Source of the DNA: Alkalimarinus alittae
GTDB taxonomy: Bacteria; Pseudomonadota; Gammaproteobacteria; Pseudomonadales; Oleiphilaceae
Assembly: GCF_026016465.1 (NCBI RefSeq)
Contig: NZ_CP100390.1
Span: 2,270,001 to 2,334,000, forward strand
Direction: 5' to 3'
Length of the DNA stretch: 64,000 bases
Shown here: in pieces, positions 52,643 through 61,105 of the stretch
Position numbering within the stretch: position 1 is the stretch's first letter
Layout of the letters: every line of letters begins with the position of its first letter
Notes under the pieces: generated by a model
What the model was told of the DNA's origin: nothing
The model's input: only the letters and a program-made list of their open reading frames with translations
Database searches by the model: none
Position numbers and translations under genes: made by a program

Positions 52643-54081
52643 TATCGGGATTCTCCTTGTGAGGACATTAAGTTGGACTGGATTAAATAAGAATCTGAAT
52701 GATGCAATTGTGACAAGTCAGCTAACGAAGTCGGAAAGTAGAAACGAAGCGCTGATATTAGTTGTAGACGGGTTGTCTGTAGTCGAGCATAGTCAAGCCT
52801 ATCGCCTTGCTCACTAATAAAAGCTCTCATAACTTCTGAGAAATCGGCCGCGTCTGCTTGATATGCGTTTAACGATGCTTCTGCGTGTAGACTGGCCTTG
52901 GTGAGGATTTCTTCATCGAATAATGCCAGTTGTTCTTCTGTTTGCTGTAACCGACGCAAAATTGTTTGAACCTCACCCACCATTTTACGAAGCATGTCTT
53001 GATGAATATTTTTTTGAGCTTCCTTCCTATGCACTGCGCTTTGTACGGATTTATCCTGCCGTGTATTTGCAAACAAAGGCAAAGAAACGTTAACCATGGC
53101 GCTGACAAAATCGGAACGATCTGAGCCGTCATTATTTTCACCGTCTCGATAGCCATAATTAAGTTCTACACCCCATGTAGGCTTATAACGTTGTTCTGAA
53201 ATCCTTATTTCGTGATCAGCGACATTAACTTGCTTTTCAAGATCGATAAGGGTCGGATGCGTTTGCAAAAACTTGGCTATTTCTTGCTGGGCTTGTTGTG
53301 GGCTAAATTTACCCCCTTCCCGTTTAGCCTTTGCAAAATCAAGAATGTTTACCGAGTCTAGTTTTGGCGTGCGTAAAATAGGCAGTGATTGTGACCATGG
53401 TTCATCAATCGCGACACCGCCTACCCACCGTGAAAGCAATGCACGCTGTGTTTCGCTTCGACGATTGGCTTTAATCACCCTTTCATGCAAGCGGCTCAAC
53501 TCCAATTCGGCACGCAACACATCTTGTTGTTTTACATTTCCTACGCTGTATAGCGAACGTGTCACTTCTAATAATTGTTGAAATAGCGCCTGATCTTGGT
53601 TAAGGATCTGTGAAGCCTGCTCCCAATAGAATATTTCAAGCCAGATATTTCTTACTTGTCTTGAAATCGTCAAATAACGTGCCTGTGCTTTATCTTCTAG
53701 CGAGGAAGCTTGAGTATTAAGTTTATTTTCTCTCAGAGATAAGGTGTCTCCCTGCGGAAACATTTGTTTTATGCCGACCTTTATCTGACTCATCGGTTCC
53801 TGGTCAAATTGAAAGGTATCCGTAGGTATATTTTGAGCACCAACGATTAAAATGGGATCCGGTAATTGACCCATGGCGACAGCTTCATAACTTGCTGCTT
53901 TTGACTTATCTTGAAACTGAGCAATTCCAGAATCATTTGAAACTGCCATCAATTGCGCTTGCTCAATGGTTATTGCCGCCGACGAGAGCGCTGAGTGTAC
54001 AGCGAATGTAATCGTCGCAACGGCTTTTCCAACCGACACAGAAAAATGCGAAGAGTGTAATTTGCCTTTCATGGTATTCAT
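52642..54081 (-). CDS. cusC: CusC/TolC-type outer-membrane channel
   Basis: A 479-residue outer-membrane efflux protein. A signal peptide ends near residue 35. Two OEP repeats are visible, with ILIVGAQNIPTDTFQFDQEP, the coiled-coil regions KARYLTISRQVRNIWLEIF and a second helical repeat with VELNYGYRDGENNDG between. It forms the exit duct of the Cus system. It starts the cusCBFA operon; the 293 bases upstream (54082-54374) contain no gene and no clear MerR-type promoter. Confidence 0.88.
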   Translation of the reverse strand: MNTMKGKLHSSHFSVSVGKAVATITFAVHSALSSAAITIEQAQLMAVSNDSGIAQFQDKSKAASYEAVAMGQLPDPILIVGAQNIPTDTFQFDQEPMSQIKVGIKQMFPQGDTLSLRENKLNTQASSLEDKAQARYLTISRQVRNIWLEIFYWEQASQILNQDQALFQQLLEVTRSLYSVGNVKQQDVLRAELELSRLHERVIKANRRSETQRALLSRWVGGVAIDEPWSQSLPILRTPKLDSVNILDFAKAKREGGKFSPQQAQQEIAKFLQTHPTLIDLEKQVNVADHEIRISEQRYKPTWGVELNYGYRDGENNDGSDRSDFVSAMVNVSLPLFANTRQDKSVQSAVHRKEAQKNIHQDMLRKMVGEVQTILRRLQQTEEQLALFDEEILTKASLHAEASLNAYQADAADFSEVMRAFISEQGDRLDYARLQTTRLQLISALRFYFPTSLADLSQLHHSDSYLIQSNLMSSQGESR

Positions 54082-54374
54082 CTCAATTAAACAGTATTTC
54101 CGCCATCGTATGAGGGCGTTTAAAACAGTCTATTTGAGGCTAAATCGATGTTAAGAGGTTTAGGGCTGAATGTGGTTAACTGATTCTAAAAACGATTACT
54201 CGGCATTGTTAACAGCAAAACAGTAGCGGCACAATAATTGGTGCTGATACATATTACTTGTACGAAAAACGTACCCTGTAAACAATAGCTAGTTTTTAGT
54301 TCAGTAACGAGCTTAAGATCACTCCATTCAGGCTTAACGTTTTACACGACACAAGCCCCGAGAGAGATGAGCGA

Positions 54375-54851
54375 CTAATCTAGAAAGGTACAGTTAACTA
54401 GGTGGCTACGGGGATAATTGAAACGCGGAGGTGGTTCTCTTAAATAATTGAACCACTTAGATTTAGAACGTGACAGGCATACAACTAAGAAAAGGACAAA
54501 AGATAATAGCAGTGGTACGAAGAAACTGTATGTAGTGCTGGTAAGATAATTGTCTTGTTTATCACAGCAGGTATCTTGAGATATGTTAGCCCCACTATGG
54601 TCCATAGCATGGGTATGAGGGAGTTGGGGTGCTTCATTATGTCCATTTATATGAGCAGATTTTCCAACTGACATTCCCTGCATCAAGGAGTCACTGGTAA
54701 CACCATTACCTAATGATGCTACAGGCAACATAACACTACTTAGTAGTGCAGCACAGAAAAGCATACTTTGGAAAAAGACCCAAAATACGATTAGCGGTAC
54801 ACCGAAGCGCCGACCTAATTTCTGTGATGTGATGATAGACATACTTGACAA
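54375..54851 (-). CDS. Membrane protein with His/Cys linker, DUF2946-like
   Basis: A 158-residue protein. A hydrophobic segment (VFWVFFQSMLFCAALLSSVM) is followed by a Met/His-rich linker (HTHAMDHSGANISQDTCCDK) and a second helix (FFVPLLLSFVLFLVVCL). It ends in REPPPRFNYPR. The linker-helix-proline order recalls the genes at 14.0 and 25.7 kb. A MerR-type promoter lies 40 bases upstream, so it is probably part of the copper regulon. It may hold copper in the periplasm or at the membrane. Confidence 0.65.
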   Translation of the reverse strand: MSSMSIITSQKLGRRFGVPLIVFWVFFQSMLFCAALLSSVMLPVASLGNGVTSDSLMQGMSVGKSAHINGHNEAPQLPHTHAMDHSGANISQDTCCDKQDNYLTSTTYSFFVPLLLSFVLFLVVCLSRSKSKWFNYLREPPPRFNYPRSHLVNCTFLD

Positions 54852-54890
54852 ACAACTATCTAAAAGTATTTGAAATCTTAGTTTAGGCTG

Positions 54891-54921
54891 AGTATAAACT
54901 TGTGTCCAGCACCAAGGTCAA
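54891..54921 (-). promoter_or_regulatory. MerR-type (CueR-like) promoter, copy 4
   Basis: On the minus strand -35 ttgacc (54916-54921) and -10 tatact (54891-54896) are 19 bases apart. The spacer ttggtgctggacacaagtt shares ggacaca with copy 3. It drives the gene at 54375-54851. Confidence 0.7.
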
Positions 54922-55168
54922 GGGTTTTATATAATTTTTGAATATAGACGGTAAGCACTTAGACTTTTTTAATTATATTTGGCAGCCTTTAACAATGAAG
55001 TACAGGGCAATGACTGGGACTCAATTTAAATTTACCAAACACGGTTAAATAATAGAGGGGATGACCCGAACTTATAAATGGAGACGCTCTTTTTATCGGA
55101 AACTTCTAACTCAAATTAATTAACCCTATCTCGTCATTCAAGCTCACATCAAATCGAACTATCAAAAG
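54922..55168. other. Intergenic region
   Basis: A/T-rich sequence upstream of the promoter and behind the small zinc-ribbon gene. No further gene was recognised. Confidence 0.5.
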
Positions 55169-55369
55169 TTAAGGTTCTCTATCGCAGCCAGTCTTATGGG
55201 TGGCCCACCTAACTTGGTCCCGCTGACAAATTAGAAGCTTGTCGCATTGAAGGCAACTCACGGGAAAGCCGTCAATGCTAAGCAACATTTTTTCGCTAAA
55301 TAAGATAGGCAGAGGAAACCAGATACCGCAATGAGGGCAACCCACTTCCAGAGGGCGTTTAGTTGACAT
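55169..55369 (-). CDS. Small zinc-ribbon-like protein
   Basis: A 66-residue protein with two C-x-x-C pairs (VGCPHCGIWF and VSCLQCDKLL) and a third Cys near the end (KTGCDREP), suggesting a single zinc ribbon. It has no signal peptide. No homologue is recognised, and being short it could be spurious, although the paired cysteines argue against that. It lies between the copper genes and the recombinase pair. Confidence 0.5.
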   Translation of the reverse strand: MSTKRPLEVGCPHCGIWFPLPILFSEKMLLSIDGFPVSCLQCDKLLICQRDQVRWATHKTGCDREP

Positions 55370-55615
55370 GTAGATCCTTACGCGTTTGCTTACAGTTAAG
55401 TTTCAGCCATGTTACAAATATGTCCTACATTGGTTAATTTAGCAGTGGGCTTGTCAGATTTCACACGAATATTTTAAAATTTTACATTTTAGTCATATTT
55501 GATGGGCGTACCAAATTCATAGATTGCTTGTTACGTGGTTGTGTTACACAGAAAGAAACAGTGAATTTTCAACAGCCACTTAACAACTCGAAAAGCAAAA
55601 TATCCGTATTGTTAA

Positions 55616-56632
55616 TTACTTCTGGCGCCCAATAAGTTCGGATATTCGGTCTATTAGCGTATGCGTCACGTTGTCAGTAAATAACCGTCCTTCATCAATA
55701 TACCCCCAAACCGTTGCATCACTTTTCCAGCCACCTTGTTTTTTGATCGTCTCAAAATCCACATTTTCACGTGCAGAAGTAGTGGCCAACCCCCTTCGTA
55801 AGCTATGGCTACTTAAGTCCGGTACGAAGTCAAAGTTGCATGCTTTGCCTATCGTTTTTAACAAGTCATTAATGGAGCCAGGACTCATCGCTTTCGGTTG
55901 CAACTGCCCCCAGCGATTTACAGGTCTAAATACGGGGCCTTCTGAAATATCAGAATCAGCAAGCCACTCCTTTAGTGAAGTGACCGGACAGACAGTTTTA
56001 CTTCCATAAGGAATAGCCCTTAGCATGCCCTTTCCTTCTTGATCCGTTTTGGATTTTGGCAGTTCAATAATGAGCCCTTCAGGCTCCCAGCTAAGGTGCC
56101 CTGCTTCAATCATTACTAATTCACTGCGACGAAAGCCGCCGAAGTAAGCAATGAGCAAAAGCGCCTTGTCGCGTGTTCTTTTTAATGATGGAGCTTGTTG
56201 GTTCAAGTGGGTAAGCATGGTGACCATGTCTTGCAAGCGTAGCGCTTGTGCTTTCTTTTTGGGCTTACCGTGAGTTCTGCCAATGCCCTTTAGTGTTTTT
56301 CTTACTGTTGGATCTTGGGCTGGATCATTAAACCCTTGAAACCGATGCCATTGGCTGAGCGCTGTTAATCTCACCTCTAATGTTCGTGTATTTAAACTTT
56401 CAGCATGATCAACCAAATAGCGGATTAAGGTTTCATTGTCTGTGGGGAGCCTCCCGCCCCACCGTTCAAAGTGGCGAATGGCTGAGCGGTAGGTTTTACG
56501 AGTATTGTCTGACGTTGCCGCCTGCAGGTACTGCTGATGTTTTGCTTCCAGCGCTGGCAACGACGAAGCCTCACCAAGTAACAAATCATTTTTACTTGCT
56601 AATGATACTGGGTTGCTATCTATTTCTTTCAT
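55616..56632 (-). CDS. Tyrosine recombinase, TnpS-like resolvase
   Basis: A 338-residue recombinase. The SAM-like domain reads YLQAATSDNTRKTYRSAIRH and the catalytic boxes are YFGGFRRSELVMI, LSSHSLRRGLATT, and GWKSDATVWGYIDEG. It is homologous to the damaged recombinase at 5.3-6.6 kb. It diverges from a KfrA-like coiled-coil gene with 191 bases between them, the layout of tnpS/tnpT in Tn4651-type Tn3-family transposons. There such a pair resolves cointegrates at a site between the genes. The family call is by architecture and not by sequence search. Confidence 0.8.
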   Translation of the reverse strand: MKEIDSNPVSLASKNDLLLGEASSLPALEAKHQQYLQAATSDNTRKTYRSAIRHFERWGGRLPTDNETLIRYLVDHAESLNTRTLEVRLTALSQWHRFQGFNDPAQDPTVRKTLKGIGRTHGKPKKKAQALRLQDMVTMLTHLNQQAPSLKRTRDKALLLIAYFGGFRRSELVMIEAGHLSWEPEGLIIELPKSKTDQEGKGMLRAIPYGSKTVCPVTSLKEWLADSDISEGPVFRPVNRWGQLQPKAMSPGSINDLLKTIGKACNFDFVPDLSSHSLRRGLATTSARENVDFETIKKQGGWKSDATVWGYIDEGRLFTDNVTHTLIDRISELIGRQK

Positions 56633-56823
56633 CGCGCTTAGTCGCTCGTATTGTACCTTTGTAATGTCGATACAGTTTAGCTATTAATGAATAGCAAGTA
56701 CAACCCACGATAAATAGCTTTATCGTGGGTTAGTATTGAGTCATCATTATCATACTTAATGCATAATTATTATGTTACATTACATATTACGTAATACATT
56801 ACTTTAAATCACTGGAGCTCAAA
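56633..56823. promoter_or_regulatory. Candidate resolution site with palindromes
   Basis: The 191-base gap holds a perfect 13-base inverted repeat, aacccacgataaa (56702-56714) and tttatcgtgggtt (56719-56731), separated by tagc. About 50 bases further on is the palindrome tattacgtaata (56785-56796), embedded in repeats of ttac/attac. The first fits a recombinase core site; the second fits an operator for the KfrA-like protein. Confidence 0.6.
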
Positions 56824-57873
56824 ATGGCACGTGGTGGCGTAACCTATACTGATATCGCAAACGCAGCAGAAACGATCAAAAACGCGGGCAAAAACCCAAC
56901 GGTCGATCGTGTTTTAAGTCATTTGGGAACCGGCAGTAAAAGCACCATAGGGCCTCACCTGAAAAACTGGAAACTACAGCACACAGAAGTAAGAGAATCC
57001 AACGACCTCCCCCTTGATATTCTTAATGTAGTTCGCGAATTACACCAACGATTACAGCTACAGGCCGATGATAAAGTACAACAGACCGAACAACGGATAG
57101 CTGACCTAAGCGCTGAACGAGACGAGGAAGTAAAAGCACTAGAAAACCAAATAGCGTCTCTGAAGCAAGCGCTCAATGACACAACAGAACAACGGGACGC
57201 CCTCGCAGCGGAAAACAAAAAACTACTCAAAGCACTGAATGAGGCTGACTTAAATGCAGTAAAGCTAGAATCTAAGGTCAAATCAGACGCCCAGCTAATT
57301 TCTGAACTAACCACCTCAAAAAATGAAGGCATACATCAGATTAAATTGATGCATGAGCAGCAAGAACACTATCAATTAAAAATGGCAGAAGAGCGTACAC
57401 GGGAACGCGCTGAAAGCCATGCAATCAAAACCCAGTTGAATACACAAATTACCGAACAATCACGCCAACTAGCCGCTGCGGATGAGCGATATAAAGATAC
57501 CCGTAACGAATACAAAGAGCTCTTAAGTGTAAAAGCAGAGACGGACAAAACCCTGCAGACACTTCAGTGTGAATACGCAAAACAAGAAACACAAATTACA
57601 GAGATATCCGCACAATTGGAGCAAAGTAAAAATGAGAATCAACTGCTTCAGAGTGAGGGCAGCAAACTGAATAAATTAAGTATCACACAATCTAACCAAT
57701 TAGCGGCATTAAGCAGCGAGCTATCACTATTAAACGAGGCTCTGAATATGGCGAAACTGGATGCTGAAAAAATTCAAGACAGGTTCATGCTACAGACCGA
57801 TGAGTATCAAATTGTATGTCAGGAAAAATCTGTATTACAAGCTCAACTTAAGCTGTTGCAGGAATCGTTATAA
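56824..57873 (+). CDS. KfrA-like DNA-binding coiled-coil protein, TnpT-like
   Basis: A 349-residue protein. Residues 1-50 match the KfrA N-terminal DNA-binding domain (MARGGVTYTDIANAAETIKN, then GTGSKSTIGPHLKNWK). The rest is a nearly continuous coiled coil rich in Glu, Gln, Lys and Leu to the end. In Tn4651-type elements TnpT is an accessory factor that helps TnpS recombine at the resolution site; in plasmids KfrA proteins aid segregation. The divergent recombinase partner favours the former. Its stop lies about nine bases before the truncated dsbD. Confidence 0.8.
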   Translation: MARGGVTYTDIANAAETIKNAGKNPTVDRVLSHLGTGSKSTIGPHLKNWKLQHTEVRESNDLPLDILNVVRELHQRLQLQADDKVQQTEQRIADLSAERDEEVKALENQIASLKQALNDTTEQRDALAAENKKLLKALNEADLNAVKLESKVKSDAQLISELTTSKNEGIHQIKLMHEQQEHYQLKMAEERTRERAESHAIKTQLNTQITEQSRQLAAADERYKDTRNEYKELLSVKAETDKTLQTLQCEYAKQETQITEISAQLEQSKNENQLLQSEGSKLNKLSITQSNQLAALSSELSLLNEALNMAKLDAEKIQDRFMLQTDEYQIVCQEKSVLQAQLKLLQESL

Positions 57874-57881
57874 AGTGAAGT

Positions 57882-58453
57882 GGCATTAAGTTTAGAATAA
57901 GCCCGCCAAGGAAAGCGAAGAGAAGACTAGCCACGAAACCTATTGAATCACTGCCATCAGTTAAAGAGGAAATTCGATGGTCATCCAGCGCCGAATTTTT
58001 TAGAAAAAAAGCATCTTTAGTTTGAGGAGGGTAACAAAGTCCAGCTTCTGCACAGCCTTGGTAAGTAACTCTCACTAGACTTTCTGTTACGCCCTTATCT
58101 AGAAGGGGTAATCGAATGCTTGCCTGGTTATAAAATACAGTCACGTCACCAAAAATAGGGTCTGTTTTAGCCACGCCCTTATCTTCAAATATAGGATTAC
58201 CAAACACACCTTCGTCGTAGGAGAATTTAAATCTCTCCTTGTACAAATAATAACCGTCAGTAATTTTCCACTGAATCAGCAGATTGTCACCATCAATAGA
58301 TGAGCTCATGACATAAGCCTCATCTACTGGTAATAGCTCAGCTTGCTCCACTGCGAAAGCGTTGCTGTTAGCGAATATCGATGCGTGTGTTACGCTGTTT
58401 AGAGTTATAAGAATAATAGATAACACTAACCGCATGTGAATAGAGCTATTCAT
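57882..58453 (-). pseudogene. DsbD-type protein, cut after N-terminal domain
   Basis: About 190 codons. A signal peptide, then the DsbD-alpha domain (LIQWKITDGYYLYKERFKFS, VTYQGCAEAGLCYPPQTKDA with its two Cys) and the start of the first membrane helix (FAFLGGLILNLMP). Homology stops exactly where the essential C-x-F-P of that helix should come, and the frame runs on into the 3' end of the KfrA-like gene. The transmembrane and thioredoxin domains are gone, so electrons cannot be passed. The junction near 57882 probably marks an element end or deletion. Confidence 0.8.
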
Positions 58454-58540
58454 GCTATCGTTTCATCCTGTAAGTCATAGTTGCGATTGTGAATTCGGAT
58501 TTTTAGTTCGACAATTTTTTCTTATAGAATGCTTCGAGAT

Positions 58541-58981
58541 TCAGTGTTCAACAAATACTTCAATATTTCCTTCTTCATCGAAACTCATCACATTATAGGA
58601 TTCAATCGTATCACCTCTTTCCATACCAGGTGTTCCAATCGGCATTCCTGGCACTGCGATACCTTTTACCTCGGGTCGGAACAATAGCAGTCTGCGGATA
58701 TCCCGCTCAGTAACATGGCCTTCTATAATGTAGCCATCAATCATCGCGGTATGACATGCTGCAAGTTGTTCCGGTATCTTATGCTTTGCTTTAATTGACA
58801 GTACATCACGCGTATTAATGACATTGACGTTGTAGTCATATCCCTTCAAATAATCGACCCATTTGACACAACATCCACATTCAGGATTTTTGTAAACTGT
58901 AATATCTCTTGAAAGTAAGTCATCAGCAAACACCAGTGGCGTGACGAGGAGCATGACGAAGAATTGAAATAGTATTTTCAT
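58541..58981 (-). CDS. DUF411 metal-binding periplasmic protein
   Basis: A 146-residue protein. The ATG at 58981 is chosen because a signal peptide (ILFQFFVMLLVTPLVFA) begins there. The mature part has ITVYKNPECGCCVKWVDYL, the CGCC motif of DUF411, followed by LAACHTAMIDGYIIEGHV and KGIAVPGMPIGTPGME. This thioredoxin-like family is common in metal-resistance loci and thought to bind copper or related ions. It is in one run with the CDF and lspA genes. Confidence 0.88.
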   Translation of the reverse strand: MKILFQFFVMLLVTPLVFADDLLSRDITVYKNPECGCCVKWVDYLKGYDYNVNVINTRDVLSIKAKHKIPEQLAACHTAMIDGYIIEGHVTERDIRRLLLFRPEVKGIAVPGMPIGTPGMERGDTIESYNVMSFDEEGNIEVFVEH

Positions 58982-59013
58982 AGTAAGAACCCCTGGCTTT
59001 GGATAAGTCTGCG

Positions 59014-59523
59014 TTACCGTGATTTTTGAGTTGAGTCTCTTTGTATTCCGCTCCACAGCATGAAGCAAACACCGATAACAATTGACATGTCAGCAAAGTT
59101 GAATGCTGGCCAATGCATTCCTTGCCAATGTATGTCAAGAAAATCAACAACGGCTCCACGAACTATTCGATCTGTCATATTGGCGAGTGCGCCGCCGAGT
59201 ATAAGAGCGTAGCCTATCGCTTCCTTGCGATGCGGTTTCTGCATTAAGCTCCAGATCAGCCAACAAGAAACAACGAAAGCAATGGACACAAAAAAGTACC
59301 GTTGCCACCCTCCTGCCTCAGACAAAAAGCTAAATGCAGCGCCTTCGTTCTTTAAATGCACCACATTAAAAAAGCTAGTGATCTCTATACCGCTTCCATA
59401 CACGATCTCTATTTCAATAATAAACTTACTGAGTTGATCAATTGATAAAACCATAAACGCAGCGATTAAAAATACACTCACTTTTTGGATTGGTTTATCT
59501 GTTAAGAACACATGTTTAAGCAT
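59014..59523 (-). CDS. lspA: Signal peptidase II (lipoprotein signal peptidase)
   Basis: A 169-residue membrane enzyme. The start at 59523 (MLKHVFL) gives a normal N-terminus. Conserved blocks are SIDQLSKFIIE, LKNEGAAFSFLSEAGGWQR, ALANMTDRIVRGAVVDFLDI and WPAFNFADMSIVIG, with the two catalytic Asp in the last two. It removes signal peptides from prolipoproteins. An extra lspA commonly travels with CDF or Pb/Cd resistance genes (pbrC type), so this is probably the accessory copy and not the housekeeping one. Confidence 0.92.
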   Translation of the reverse strand: MLKHVFLTDKPIQKVSVFLIAAFMVLSIDQLSKFIIEIEIVYGSGIEITSFFNVVHLKNEGAAFSFLSEAGGWQRYFFVSIAFVVSCWLIWSLMQKPHRKEAIGYALILGGALANMTDRIVRGAVVDFLDIHWQGMHWPAFNFADMSIVIGVCFMLWSGIQRDSTQKSR

Positions 59524-59563
59524 TACTGCTCCTTGCCTTGTCACTGTTACATTATCCACCGCG

Positions 59564-60472
59564 CTAGTTATGTTTCAGCTTTAAAATTTTGCGGGCACCA
59601 TTTAAAACAACCAATCCTATTAGCAAACCAATGACTAAATCGGGGTATCTTGACCCGGTAAATGCCACCAATGCACCTGCCAAGATAACCCCTAGATTCG
59701 CAATGACATCATTGGCTGAAAAGATCCAGCTTGCTTTCATATGTGCACCACTGTCTTTCTTCTTTGCAATCAGCAATAAACAAGCGGTATTGGCAACCAA
59801 TGCAACCACACCAAAACCAATCATCAACGTTGAGACAGGCTCGCTAGCGTACAAGAAGCGTCTACCGACTTCGAACAATGCCCCGAATGCTAGAATCAAC
59901 TGCAACCAACCCGCGAAATGAGCTGCTCGAACTTTCATTCGGATACTATGACCCACTGCGTACAACGCTACGCCATAAACAGCGGCATCCGCGAACATGT
60001 CTAGAGAGTCAGCGATCAACCCAGTAGACTGAGCCCACCAACCAACGACTATCTCAATCAAGAACATCACGGCGTTAATGGCTAGTAATTGTTTGAGTAC
60101 TCGCGACTCTGAGGCGTCTGCCTCGATAGCTGATATCGAGGCTCTACTCAGCTCGTCTTCCTTAGTAAGTCGCGTGCTATTCAAGCGGGCACCCAAACCA
60201 AGGGATGCTAGACGTGACTCCACTTCTTGTAAATTATCAGAATGATAAACTTTCAGATAGCGATTGGGTGTATCAAAGTCTAGGATGACTGTTGGCTGAA
60301 TAGGTTCAAGCGCAATTCGGATCATGTTCTCTTCAGCAGGGCAGTCCATCTTTGGTACCGTAAATTCACTGATGTGGCTAATATCCTGACTCAATTCAGT
60401 CAAATCAGGTGTGTAACTTTCTTCATCAGGGGGATTTTGGCTTTGGCAGCCGCCGCAACATTTATCAGTCAT
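59564..60472 (-). CDS. CDF metal exporter with N-terminal HMA-like domain
   Basis: A 302-residue cation diffusion facilitator. Residues 1-100 carry a Cys-rich start (KCCGGCQSQ) and an HMA-like domain with VPKMDCPAEENMIRIALEPI, the C-P-x-E-E form associated with Zn/Cd/Pb. The transporter part has five to six helices including IADSLDMFADAAVYGVALYA and ANDVIANLGVILAGALVAF, with the paired Asp residues of the metal site. It would export divalent metal to the periplasm. It is divergent from a CadR-type regulator and downstream of the promoter at 60501-60531. Confidence 0.9.
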   Translation of the reverse strand: MTDKCCGGCQSQNPPDEESYTPDLTELSQDISHISEFTVPKMDCPAEENMIRIALEPIQPTVILDFDTPNRYLKVYHSDNLQEVESRLASLGLGARLNSTRLTKEDELSRASISAIEADASESRVLKQLLAINAVMFLIEIVVGWWAQSTGLIADSLDMFADAAVYGVALYAVGHSIRMKVRAAHFAGWLQLILAFGALFEVGRRFLYASEPVSTLMIGFGVVALVANTACLLLIAKKKDSGAHMKASWIFSANDVIANLGVILAGALVAFTGSRYPDLVIGLLIGLVVLNGARKILKLKHN

Positions 60473-60500
60473 AATTTATCCTTGTACCAAAATTTTCATC

Positions 60501-60531
60501 AGTTTAAACTCTATACTAACAATAGAGTCAA
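60501..60531 (-). promoter_or_regulatory. CadR/PbrR-type promoter
   Basis: On the minus strand -35 ttgact (60526-60531) and -10 taaact (60501-60506) are 19 bases apart. The spacer holds the perfect dyad actctat-tgttag-tatagagt, as in Pb/Cd regulators of the MerR family. It drives the CDF-lspA-DUF411 genes and overlaps the region before the regulator. Confidence 0.83.
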
Positions 60532-60547
60532 GTGGGTGAGAATAAAT

Positions 60548-60949
60548 TTGAAAATTGGAGAGCTTGCGAAACAAACTAACTGTACAGTCCAATCCATTCG
60601 CCACTATGATAAAGAAGGGCTTATCTGTGCTTCGGCACGGAGTGAAGGTAACTTTCGCCTTTATGATAAGAGCACGGTCGAAAGACTCATGTTTATCAAG
60701 CATTGTCGTAGCCTTGACCTTTCTATTATTGAGATTCGACAGCTGTTGCAGCTAAGTGACTCACCTGATGAACGCTGTGATGATATTAATAGAATGATTG
60801 ATAGTCATGTAATCGAAGTGGAGCAGCGTATCAGCGACTTGCAAAGCCTTCGAAAGCAACTCAAGTCGTTACGCAATAGCTGCTCTGACCAGAGAACGGT
60901 CAAACAATGTGGCATTCTTTCTAACCTGAGCAGTCATGATTGTACTTGA
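60548..60949 (+). CDS. CadR/PbrR-like MerR regulator
   Basis: A 133-residue MerR protein. The start is a TTG at 60548, which yields MKIGELAKQTNC, the usual CadR N-terminus; a GTG nine bases before would add three residues. Ligand Cys are at 77 (DERCDDI), 112 (SCSDQ) and 121 (KQCGILS), close to the Cys77/112/119 set of CadR, and an extra Cys at 132. It is expected to activate the divergent CDF operon in response to Cd, Pb or Zn. Confidence 0.9.
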   Translation: MKIGELAKQTNCTVQSIRHYDKEGLICASARSEGNFRLYDKSTVERLMFIKHCRSLDLSIIEIRQLLQLSDSPDERCDDINRMIDSHVIEVEQRISDLQSLRKQLKSLRNSCSDQRTVKQCGILSNLSSHDCT

Positions 60950-60988
60950 GTGCACTAATCAATTAATCACTTGAGGCGGAGTGAGAAC

Positions 60989-61051
60989 TGTTGATTTGCA
61001 CCCAAAACTGACCCATTAACCCCCCATATTTGCATCGAATATTGACCCACC
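60989..61051 (+). mobile_element. IS21-family left end
   Basis: tgttgatttgcacccaaaa begins the element, with imperfect direct repeats of the form tgca-x-c-aa-a-tgaccca (about 60998-61016 and 61031-61049). Multiple inner repeats like these are usual at IS21 ends. The right end was not found. Confidence 0.65.
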
Positions 61052-61105
61052 TCTATCACTCCTTTTCTCCTGCTTCAATAAAAGCAGGAGAAAAGGAGTG
61101 ATAGA
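61052..61105. promoter_or_regulatory. Long hairpin over the istA start
   Basis: Perfect 22-base arms (61052-61073 and 61084-61105) with a 10-base loop. The right arm contains the ggag ribosome site and the GTG start of istA at 61098, so the folded transcript would hide them. Confidence 0.75.
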
